A DNA stretch of 38,905 bases, from contig DFSS01000046.1 in NCBI GenBank assembly GCA_002381225.1, positions 1 to 38,905 on the forward strand, given 5' to 3'. The stretch's first letter is position 1; each line of letters starts with the position of its first letter. The notes beneath the pieces are model-generated. The model was not told the DNA's origin. It saw nothing but the letters and a program-made list of their open reading frames with translations, and searched no databases. Positions 13,812-21,145 of this stretch are shown in pieces. The translations under genes and the position numbers were made by a program. The stretch comes from Flavobacteriales bacterium UBA3431 (GTDB taxonomy: Bacteria > Bacteroidota > Bacteroidia > Flavobacteriales > Schleiferiaceae).

Positions 13812-16800
13812 ATGGTCCTCAGCCATACCGCGTACAGCTTCCGATTTGGAGTGCTGGAGCCTCAGGACGTCCTAGAAATTGCTGAAAAGCACGGATGCAC
13901 CCCTCTAATCCTCGCAGAAATCAATGGGACAGCCGGCATTCTGCCAAGCCTGCACAAAGCGAAGATTCCCATTTACCCTGCGACAGATCTGCGTGACAGA
14001 GGGCATCGCATCGCCGTCCTTCTACCCGAGAGCCCATGGGGTTTCCAACACCTCAATGCCTGGCTCAGCGAAGCGCGCCCCCATCGACTTCATGAACTCC
14101 CCAACCTGCCTGAGGTTCGGATCATTTACCCCTTGAGTCGTGCCCCAGAACGCGCACTGAAGGCCCACGAATGGATCGGCGTGGAGGAGGGGGAGCAGCG
14201 CCGTGCTGAACGGCATCCCGCCTTTGAGCGCTGCCTCGCTTGGACCACGATGGCCTTCCGAGGAAACGGCGATTACAACAGCCACCGACTCCTACGAGCC
14301 ATGGAGCTGAATACGGTGCTGAGCAAGCTGACCTTTGACGACCATCTCCCCAATGCACACCGCTGGGAGGACATGGCTGCCGTGGCTGCTCGGTTTTCAT
14401 CGGTGCTTTGGAAACAGAGTCAGCATTTCTTGGCCAGTTTGCCGCCCTGGGACGCACAGCTTGGAAAGGGGAGCGGGGGGAAGAATCAGCAGACCTACAC
14501 AGGCTCAAAGGCTAAGGATACGGCCCTACTCCGACACCTCTGCTTGGATGCATTGCCGCACCGCTACCCCAAAGCCTCGCGCGCAGTCACTGAGCGGCTA
14601 GAAAAAGAACTGCAAATCATCCAAGAGAAAGCCTTCACTGCCTACTTTCTACTCAATTGGGACATTGTTCGCTATGCGCAGAAACAGGCGTATTTCTACG
14701 TGGGGCGGGGGAGCGGGGCCAACAGCATGGTGGCCTACCTCTTGAAAATCACCAATGTGGACCCCATTGAGTTGGACCTCTACTTTGAGCGCTTTATCAA
14801 CCTCTACCGCCAGTCGCCGCCCGACTTTGACCTGGATTTCTCCTGGCGCGATCGGCAGCATTTGACGGCCTACATCTTCAAGCGCTTTCCGAATACGGCC
14901 CTGCTGGGAGCCTGCAACACCTTCCAATACCGCGCGGTGGTGCGCGAACTAGGAAAGGTCTTTGGCCTGCCCAAGTTTGAGATTGACGCCCTAGCAGACG
15001 GAAAGATCCCCGGAGGGGACGAAAGCGCCCAGCGGCTCCTGCAGTACGCGCACCGGCTGCACGGGCTGCCCAACCGAATGAGCATACACTCCGGCGGGAT
15101 TTTGATTTCGCAGGAGCCGCTACACGCCTTTTCGACGACCTTTTTGCCGCCCAAAGGCTTTCCCACCGTGGATTTTGACATGTACACCGCAGAAGATGTC
15201 GGCCTGCACAAGTTTGACATCTTGGGACAGCGAGGACTGAGTAAGATTTCGGAATGTGTGGAGATCCTCAAGGAAACACGGCCGGCTGAGGCGGCACAAC
15301 TGGACATTCACGACGTGCAACGCTTTAAGACCGACCCGCCCAGCTTGGCCTTGTTGAAGCAGGGGGGAGCGATGGGATGCTTTTACGTCGAGTCCCCCGC
15401 CATGCGCATGCTGATGCACAAACTTCAAACGGCGAGCTACTTAGAGCTTGTCGCGGCCAGTTCTGTCATTCGGCCTGGCGTGGCCCAATCCGGCATGATG
15501 CGCGAATACATTGAGCGCCACCGCGATCCCGAAAAGCGCCGCCGCGCGCATCCCATTCTGCTCGACATCATGCCGGAAACCTATGGTGTCATGGTCTACC
15601 AGGAGGATGTAATTCGGGTCGCGCATTACTATGCTGGGTTGAGCCTCGCAGAAGCCGACGTCCTACGGCGGGGCATGTCTGGCAAGTACCGTTCGCGCGA
15701 AGAATTCCTTGCGGTGGAGCGCCAATTCTTTAGCAATTGCCGCGAAAAAGGCTATCCAGATGCTGATGCATGCGAAATCTGGCGCCAAATTGAAAGCTTT
15801 GCGGGCTATGCCTTTGCGAAGGGCCATTCGGCCTCCTATGCAGTCGAAAGCTTCCAAAGCCTGTACCTAAAGGCCCATTACCCGTTGGAGTATCTCGTCG
15901 CCACCGTCAACAATGGGGGAGGCTTCTACCGAGCCGAATTCTACCTCCAAGAAGCCCGCCGACACGGCGCCCACATCGAAGCCCCCTGCGTCAATGAAGG
16001 ACGGACTGATACCTGTATTCAACCCAAAAACCGAATTATTCTGGGCAGCGGTCGCATTTCCGGCATGGACATAAGCGTTTGCCGCGCCCTAGATCAAGAA
16101 CGTGCGCAACACGGCCCATTCACCTCACTGGCTCAGTTCATCGACCGCATGCACCGCGCAGAACACCCGCTATCACTGGATGCACTGCTTTTGCTCATTC
16201 GGGCTGGAGCCTTCCGATTTACCGGTCAGCCCAAGCGCGCCTTACTCTGGGAGGCCCACCACAGACTGGGACACAAACCGCAAGCGGCGCCCAGTTTGTC
16301 GCTGTTTGAGGAGCCCGTTCGGGCATTTTCGCTGCCCAGCTTGGCGCACCATGCCTTGGACGAAGCCTATGATCAGCTCGAACTCTTCGGATTCAGCCTC
16401 GGTCATCCCTTTGATTTGTTCACCGGCTGGCAAGGAAAGCGCAGCACTTCCGTCAAGCATTGGCCCAAACACATCGGTGAAACGATCCAAATTCTCGGCT
16501 ACGTGGTCGCCATCAAGCACAGCAAGACGGTTAAAGGCGAGCATATGCAATTCGCGACGTTCCAGGAGCACAACGGCCAAATCTTTGACACCGTGCATTT
16601 TCCGCCGACAGTCAAGCGTCACGTGCTCAAAGATCGTGGCGTCTATCTGCTCACCGGACGCGTTCAGGACGAGCTGGGCTATCTCAGCCTGGAAGTCGAC
16701 GACATTGAGCGCTGTCCCATGATCGCTGATCCACGCTACGCAGATTCCGGCCTTGGCCATCCCGTGGTTCAAATCCCAAAACGCCGGGCCGCGAACCCTA

Positions 16801-16817
16801 CGAGTAAAAGAATTTAA
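13812..16817 (+). CDS. DNA polymerase III alpha-like subunit, error-prone (DnaE2-like) type
   Basis: A 1001-residue C-family polymerase, shorter than the replicative alpha subunit (about 1160). Catalytic aspartates are Asp340 and Asp342 (PDFDLDF) and Asp469 (HKFDILGQRGLSKI). Other family segments are GRGSGANSMVAYLLKITNVDP, HSGGILIS and FAKGHSASYAVES. The N-terminal PHP domain is degenerate: the usual HxH is reduced to one His (SHTAYS), and the second motif lacks its Asp-His (LAEINGTAG), so metal-dependent proofreading is unlikely. SLSLF at 828-832 is a plausible beta-clamp motif, and an OB fold follows (about 890-965). It starts 3 nt after SRAP. I take it to be the damage-induced second DnaE that extends bypass products; it might instead be called dnaE2 or imuC. 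Confidence 0.92.
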   Translation: MVLSHTAYSFRFGVLEPQDVLEIAEKHGCTPLILAEINGTAGILPSLHKAKIPIYPATDLRDRGHRIAVLLPESPWGFQHLNAWLSEARPHRLHELPNLPEVRIIYPLSRAPERALKAHEWIGVEEGEQRRAERHPAFERCLAWTTMAFRGNGDYNSHRLLRAMELNTVLSKLTFDDHLPNAHRWEDMAAVAARFSSVLWKQSQHFLASLPPWDAQLGKGSGGKNQQTYTGSKAKDTALLRHLCLDALPHRYPKASRAVTERLEKELQIIQEKAFTAYFLLNWDIVRYAQKQAYFYVGRGSGANSMVAYLLKITNVDPIELDLYFERFINLYRQSPPDFDLDFSWRDRQHLTAYIFKRFPNTALLGACNTFQYRAVVRELGKVFGLPKFEIDALADGKIPGGDESAQRLLQYAHRLHGLPNRMSIHSGGILISQEPLHAFSTTFLPPKGFPTVDFDMYTAEDVGLHKFDILGQRGLSKISECVEILKETRPAEAAQLDIHDVQRFKTDPPSLALLKQGGAMGCFYVESPAMRMLMHKLQTASYLELVAASSVIRPGVAQSGMMREYIERHRDPEKRRRAHPILLDIMPETYGVMVYQEDVIRVAHYYAGLSLAEADVLRRGMSGKYRSREEFLAVERQFFSNCREKGYPDADACEIWRQIESFAGYAFAKGHSASYAVESFQSLYLKAHYPLEYLVATVNNGGGFYRAEFYLQEARRHGAHIEAPCVNEGRTDTCIQPKNRIILGSGRISGMDISVCRALDQERAQHGPFTSLAQFIDRMHRAEHPLSLDALLLLIRAGAFRFTGQPKRALLWEAHHRLGHKPQAAPSLSLFEEPVRAFSLPSLAHHALDEAYDQLELFGFSLGHPFDLFTGWQGKRSTSVKHWPKHIGETIQILGYVVAIKHSKTVKGEHMQFATFQEHNGQIFDTVHFPPTVKRHVLKDRGVYLLTGRVQDELGYLSLEVDDIERCPMIADPRYADSGLGHPVVQIPKRRAANPTSKRI

Positions 16818-16896
16818 GGAGGAAGCCGCTTTAGAGGTTAATCAAACGGTCAGGTGTACCCATTAAGGGCATTTCCTTTAAAGCATTTCAATTGCC

Positions 16897-16912
16897 CATA
16901 ATATATATTATG
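16897..16912. repeat. Perfect 16-bp AT-rich palindrome
   Basis: CATAATATATATTATG is its own reverse complement. It lies 80 bp after the dnaE stop, in a non-coding spacer. It could be a protein-binding site or the base of a weak cruciform; no function can be read from sequence. Confidence 0.7.
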
Positions 16913-17030
16913 TTAACTAACCATTCTCGAAGCTCCCTTACATTTCTACAAACGCTCCCAAGCCACTGGCCCGGCCGCTTTAACGATCCTCACACCCTCT
17001 TGATTTGGACTCTTGGCGCTTTTAGGGTTC

Positions 17031-17059
17031 AAAAAAAACGCGCCCCTTAAGGAGCGCGT
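17031..17059 (-). terminator. Intrinsic terminator of the TPR gene
   Basis: Read on the minus strand, an ACGCGC...GCGCGT stem (17038-17059, inner pairs CC/GG around TTAA, one G-T pair) is followed by eight Ts (17031-17038). It lies 26 bp beyond the TPR stop codon. Confidence 0.85.
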
Positions 17060-17085
17060 CTTTCTGTGGACCAGTAAAACGTCTA

Positions 17086-18375
17086 TTAGATGTTTCCCAT
17101 CTCTTCCATGATGCGCTTCGCATCATCGTACTTGCCTAATTTGTAGTACACCTCACGGAGTGCTTGCAAAGTCGCATCATCCTTGGCATTAATGCCGTAT
17201 GCTTTTTCAAAGTATACCAGGGCGTTCGCGAGCTCAACATCCTTCTCCGCATTCAACTTGTCGTACTCCTTTTTTGCATTTCGGGGCAAGTCGTTCATTT
17301 TTTCCACTACTACGTTGGAGGCATCAATGTGCATCAATCCCAACATGTAAACTGCATCCAGGTAGCCCGGATCTGCTTCCATGGCGGCCGAATAGTATTC
17401 GCGGCCTTTCACCAAATCCTTTTTCTTCTGGTGGTAAATAAATCCCGCATTGTAGAGATACAAGGCATTTTTGGGGTCCGATACTAAAGCCTCTTCCAAA
17501 TTGGCCAAGGCGCCATCAAAATCCTCCTTATCCAGGAAAGACTGCAATTCCATCTTCAGGAGGTTATCATTGTTCGGGAAGGCGGCACGTGCCGTCTTCA
17601 AGAATGCATCATACTGCTCCGTCTGCTTTGTTTCGTTGTACACCCACAACAACTGGATGTAAAACTCATGCGCAATGCTCTCCGAACGCTGAGGCTCTGC
17701 GGCACGCTCCGTTTGGATGTAAAAATCCAACGTCTTTTTGTCGGGGAACGGATAACGCTGACCATCTTCGAGCAAAATACCTGTCCAAAGAATGTTCTTG
17801 AAATTCATGTCGATCAAGCTCTTATACACCTCTTCAGCACGAGTAAAATCCTTCACGTCCTGCGATAAGTACCCGATGTAACTCAAGGTCAAGGTGTCCA
17901 AAGTGCCCAAAGTTTGGCGAAGCTTGTACGCTGATTCATAAGCCTTTATGGCCGCCTCTTTATTTCCTTTGTTGAAGTTATTGTCTTCCGCCATGGTGAT
18001 GTAATCAGCCGCCACGTAAGGCAACATTTCCTCGGCTTCTTTCGAATAACGCTTTTTACCCGTGGACGCCTCAAATGCGATACAGTCCGCAAAGCTTTGG
18101 GAAGCTTCATCCAAATATTCTGGGGCTGTCAAGGCTTCATCCTTGAACAACTTGTAGTATACCTGGCCACGGTAGGCATAGTACTTGGGCATCAACTTGG
18201 CGTTGCGCGTTTCCACGGGCTGCTCATTGATGATGCCGCTGGCCTCGTCGATGTACTTTTTGGCCTCCGTGAGATCCCCACGGTCCATGGCAATTTTGGC
18301 ACTCGAAACACTTGGTGCCTGGGCGAACATGGAGATGGACAAAACCAGGGCTCCAAAGAATGCTGTCGTTTTCAT
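17086..18375 (-). CDS. Exported tetratricopeptide-repeat protein
   Basis: A 429-residue protein with an N-terminal signal peptide (MKTTAFFGALVLSISMFAQ) and then helical TPR repeats. Clear TPR-like units are A.IAMDRGDLTEAKKYIDEA near the start, the LEEALVSDPKNALYLYNAGFIYHQKKK unit, YYSAAMEADPGYLDAVYMLGLMHID, and a final ALREVYYKLGKYDDAKRIMEEMG. It is probably periplasmic or surface-associated and mediates protein contacts; no partner can be named. The start is taken at the ATG just before the signal peptide; an upstream in-frame ATG 21 bases earlier would disrupt it. It lies downstream of gyrA but has its own -7 element and is separated by a hairpin. Confidence 0.88.
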   Translation of the reverse strand: MKTTAFFGALVLSISMFAQAPSVSSAKIAMDRGDLTEAKKYIDEASGIINEQPVETRNAKLMPKYYAYRGQVYYKLFKDEALTAPEYLDEASQSFADCIAFEASTGKKRYSKEAEEMLPYVAADYITMAEDNNFNKGNKEAAIKAYESAYKLRQTLGTLDTLTLSYIGYLSQDVKDFTRAEEVYKSLIDMNFKNILWTGILLEDGQRYPFPDKKTLDFYIQTERAAEPQRSESIAHEFYIQLLWVYNETKQTEQYDAFLKTARAAFPNNDNLLKMELQSFLDKEDFDGALANLEEALVSDPKNALYLYNAGFIYHQKKKDLVKGREYYSAAMEADPGYLDAVYMLGLMHIDASNVVVEKMNDLPRNAKKEYDKLNAEKDVELANALVYFEKAYGINAKDDATLQALREVYYKLGKYDDAKRIMEEMGNI

Positions 18376-18393
18376 AAAATTGGATATATGCCG

Positions 18394-18401
18394 CAAAGAT
18401 A
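18394..18401 (-). promoter_or_regulatory. -7 promoter element of the TPR gene
   Basis: On the minus strand TATCTTTG matches TAnnTTTG exactly, 18 nt before the ATG at 18375. It directly abuts the gyrA terminator hairpin, so the -33 region would fall within the hairpin; no TTG is seen there. Confidence 0.5.
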
Positions 18402-18428
18402 ACGCCCGACCTGTTAGGGCCGGGCGTT
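18401..18428 (-). terminator. Hairpin between gyrA and the TPR gene
   Basis: AACGCCCG (18401-18408) pairs with CGGGCGTT (18421-18428), with a further CCT/AGG inner pairing on the minus strand. The trailing sequence TTATCTTTG is only moderately T-rich. It lies 21 bp beyond the gyrA stop and probably ends gyrA transcripts, though imperfectly. Confidence 0.65.
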
Positions 18429-18449
18429 TCCAAATGATTCTATGCGATA

Positions 18450-20984
18450 TTATTCCGCGCTGCCCTCTGGAGCGGAGTCGCCTACCTCCCCAGCTGCACC
18501 CGCATCTGAAGTGCCTTCTACTCCCTCCACCACTTCAACTTCGTCTTCCTGGTGGGGCACTTTCGCTACCGAGGAGATCACCACGCCTGATTTCAGGTTG
18601 ATGACCCGAACCCCTTGTGTGGCACGGCCCATAACGCGGATCTCTTTCATTTCCATGCGAATCATGATGCCATTTTTAGTGGTAATCATCAAATCGTCGT
18701 CATCGGTTACCACCTTAATGGCGACCAAGTCTCCCGTTTTGTCCGTGATATTCAGAGTCTTAACACCCTTACCTCCACGATTGGTTACCCGGTAATCTTC
18801 GACCAAGGTTCGCTTGCCGTAACCGTTTTCGGATACCACCAAGATGGACTCTTGATCGCTGTCCGTGCAGACCATACCGACTACTACGTCGTTGTCTGTA
18901 TCCAGTGTCATCGCCCGAACCCCAGATGCGTTCCGTCCCATGGGGCGGACCTTCTCTTCGGGGAATCGAATCGCCTTACCCGATCCAACGGCCATGAGAA
19001 TCTCCATGGAGCCGGTAGTCAAGCGAGCTTCGAGAAGCTGATCCCCTTCACGAACGGTGATGGCATTGATGCCATTGACTCGTGGGCGGCTGTAGGCTTC
19101 CAAAGTGGTCTTTTTAATGATACCCTTGGTGGTACACAGCACAACATAGTGGGAATTTACATACTCCTCGTCCTTGATGTCCTTCGTATTGATAAAGGCC
19201 CGAACCTTGTCATCCTGTGGAATATTGATGAGGTTGACAATGGCTTTGCCTTTGCTGGTGCGGTTTCCTTCAGGGATTTCATAGACGCGGAGCCAGAAAC
19301 AGCGGCCTTGCTCTGTGAAGAACAGCATGTAGTTGTGGTTGGAGGCCACAAAGACGTGTTCGATAAAGTCCTCGTCGCGCGTCGTGGCGCCACGTGACCC
19401 CACCCCTCCCCGACTCTGAGTCCGGTATTCCGTCAGAGGAGTACGCTTAACATAGCCCATATGGGAGATCGTGATGACTACATCTTCGTCCGCGATCATG
19501 TCTTCAATACGCATGTCACCACCCGCATATTCGATTTCGGAACGACGCTCGTCGCCATACTTATCGCGAACTTCTACCAATTCTTCCTTGATGATCGCCA
19601 TGCGCAGGTCCTTCTCGTCGAGAATGCGCTTGAAATAGGCGATTTGCTCCATCAATTCATTGAACTCAGCCTTGATCTTATCGCGCTCCAATCCAGTCAA
19701 CTTCTGGAGACGCAACTCCAAAATGGCCTTGGCTTGGATTTCGGACAAGCCGAACTTATTCATCAAGCCATCCTTGGCATCGTCTACCGTTTTTGATCCG
19801 CGAATGAGGGCAATGACCGCATCGAGGTGGTCAATGGCAATGAGCAGACCCTCGAGGACGTGGGCGCGCTTCTCCGCTTGGCTCAATTCGTACTTAGTCC
19901 GGCGAACCACCACTTCATGGCGGTGCTCCACGAAATGGTGAATCATTTCCCGGAGATTCAAGGTCATCGGGCGGCCGCCCACGAGGGCGACGTTGTTGAC
20001 GCTGAAGCTGCTTTGCAACTGGGTGAACTTGTACAATTTGTTCAAGACCACATTGGGCACTGCATCGCGCTTCAGGACATACACCACGCGCATTCCATTG
20101 CGGTCTGATTCGTCGCGGATGTCGCTAATACCCTCCAACTTCTTCTCATTCACCAACTCCGCCGTCTTTTTGATCATTTCGGCTTTGTTGACCTGGTAGG
20201 GGATTTCGGACACGATGATGCAGTCGCGGCCATTCACATCCTCAATGGTGGCGCGTCCGCGCACCACGACACGGCCTCGGCCCGTGTGGAAGGCTTCGCG
20301 CACCCCGTCGTAGCCGTAAATAATGCCTCCTGTTGGGAAATCCGGAGCCTTCACGTGCTGCATCAACCCGTCGACATCAATGTCTGGATTGTCGACATAC
20401 GCGATGGTCGCATTAATCGTCTCCGTCAAATTGTGAGGAGGCATATTGGTCGCCATACCAACGGCAATACCCGAAGCCCCATTCACCAAAAGGGCGGGGA
20501 TCCGTGTGGGCAGTACCGTAGGCTCTTCGCGGGAGTCGTCGTAGTTGAGTTTGAAATCGACCGTTTCCTTGTCAATGTCCTTGACCATCTCCTCGGTGAT
20601 CTTGCGCATGCGCACCTCTGTGTATCGCATCGCGGCTGGGGAGTCTCCATCCACCGAACCAAAGTTTCCTTGGCCGTCGATGAGGGTGTAGCGTAGGGAC
20701 CAAGTTTGGGCCATCCGTACGGCCGTGTCATAAATGGCCGAATCGCCGTGAGGGTGGTACTTACCCATGACCTCACCGACAACGAGCGCCGATTTTTTGT
20801 AAGCACGGGAGGCAAAATTGCCCATTTCATTCATGCCGTACAGCACGCGACGGTGTACGGGTTTCAAACCATCGCGGACATCGGGCAGGGCACGAGAGAC
20901 AATCACCGACATCGAATAATCGATGTAGGAGCTCTTCATCTCCTCCTCAATGTTTATGGGAATAATACGTTCAGCGTCCGCCAT
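18450..20984 (-). CDS. gyrA: DNA gyrase subunit A
   Basis: An 844-residue gyrase A subunit, which cuts and rejoins DNA during negative supercoiling as an A2B2 complex with GyrB. The catalytic tyrosine is Tyr121 (AAMRYTEVRM). The quinolone-resistance region reads KYHPHGDSAIYD with Ser82 and Asp86, the susceptible-type residues. The C-terminal beta-pinwheel carries a variant GyrA box QSRGGVG near residue 520 and a second GyrA-box-like NRGGKG near 733. The protein ends in an acidic tail (EDEVEVVEGVEG). It is divergent from clpC (161 bp) and followed by the TPR gene. Confidence 0.98.
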   Translation of the reverse strand: MADAERIIPINIEEEMKSSYIDYSMSVIVSRALPDVRDGLKPVHRRVLYGMNEMGNFASRAYKKSALVVGEVMGKYHPHGDSAIYDTAVRMAQTWSLRYTLIDGQGNFGSVDGDSPAAMRYTEVRMRKITEEMVKDIDKETVDFKLNYDDSREEPTVLPTRIPALLVNGASGIAVGMATNMPPHNLTETINATIAYVDNPDIDVDGLMQHVKAPDFPTGGIIYGYDGVREAFHTGRGRVVVRGRATIEDVNGRDCIIVSEIPYQVNKAEMIKKTAELVNEKKLEGISDIRDESDRNGMRVVYVLKRDAVPNVVLNKLYKFTQLQSSFSVNNVALVGGRPMTLNLREMIHHFVEHRHEVVVRRTKYELSQAEKRAHVLEGLLIAIDHLDAVIALIRGSKTVDDAKDGLMNKFGLSEIQAKAILELRLQKLTGLERDKIKAEFNELMEQIAYFKRILDEKDLRMAIIKEELVEVRDKYGDERRSEIEYAGGDMRIEDMIADEDVVITISHMGYVKRTPLTEYRTQSRGGVGSRGATTRDEDFIEHVFVASNHNYMLFFTEQGRCFWLRVYEIPEGNRTSKGKAIVNLINIPQDDKVRAFINTKDIKDEEYVNSHYVVLCTTKGIIKKTTLEAYSRPRVNGINAITVREGDQLLEARLTTGSMEILMAVGSGKAIRFPEEKVRPMGRNASGVRAMTLDTDNDVVVGMVCTDSDQESILVVSENGYGKRTLVEDYRVTNRGGKGVKTLNITDKTGDLVAIKVVTDDDDLMITTKNGIMIRMEMKEIRVMGRATQGVRVINLKSGVVISSVAKVPHQEDEVEVVEGVEGTSDAGAAGEVGDSAPEGSAE

Positions 20985-21008
20985 TTTGTCAGATTAAAGT
21001 GTATTCTT

Positions 21009-21036
21009 CAAAAATACGCCTTCAGGACCCCTCAAA
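21009..21036 (-). promoter_or_regulatory. Candidate gyrA promoter
   Basis: On the minus strand TTTG (21033-21036) and TATTTTTG (21009-21016) are separated by 16 bp. The -7 element is a perfect TAnnTTTG; the spacing is slightly short. It would give a leader of about 18-20 nt before the ATG at 20984. Confidence 0.5.
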
Positions 21037-21132
21037 TTCAGCATTGACGCGGATTTTAGCCACGTTTTATGCACAATTTGCTGTTTATAAATGTTCTTTC
21101 CCACAGAAGGCCAACCGTTGGCATTGTATTGG

Positions 21133-21140
21133 TTACTTTG
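21133..21140 (+). promoter_or_regulatory. Near-consensus -7 element of clpC
   Basis: TTACTTTG has one mismatch to TAnnTTTG (or is TA-n-TTTG with a one-base-shorter gap) and ends 5 nt before the clpC ATG. TTG at 21118-21120 is too close to be a standard -33 element. Confidence 0.35.
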
Positions 21141-21145
21141 GAAGT

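Larger units (their letters stand above)
16818..17085. other. Intergenic region between dnaE2-like and TPR genes
   Basis: A 268-bp convergent spacer, the longest gene-free stretch in the window. It contains a 16-bp perfect palindrome and a terminator for the minus-strand TPR gene, listed separately. I see no convincing terminator for dnaE and no coding sequence. A GGAGG-like string at 16816-16821 has no start codon after it. Confidence 0.6.

Noticed and set aside
16102..16722. 206-codon plus-strand open frame
   Set aside because: It lies fully inside dnaE in another frame, has Ser/Thr/Arg-rich shadow composition, and matches no domain.
10837..16817. Prophage or integrated element origin for the S24-polymerase cassette
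   Set aside because: No integrase, structural phage genes, flanking repeats or tRNA junction are present; the neighbours are ordinary chromosomal genes.
16815..16822. AAGGAGGA after the dnaE stop
   Set aside because: No start codon follows within the usual distance and no open frame of interest exists.
18615..19397. 260-codon plus-strand open frame
   Set aside because: Antisense shadow of gyrA; composition rich in His and Asp, typical of reverse-complement frames.
20999..21145. 49-codon extension of clpC
   Set aside because: No similarity to Clp N-domains; the family starts at MDENF, and the extension covers the divergent promoter region.
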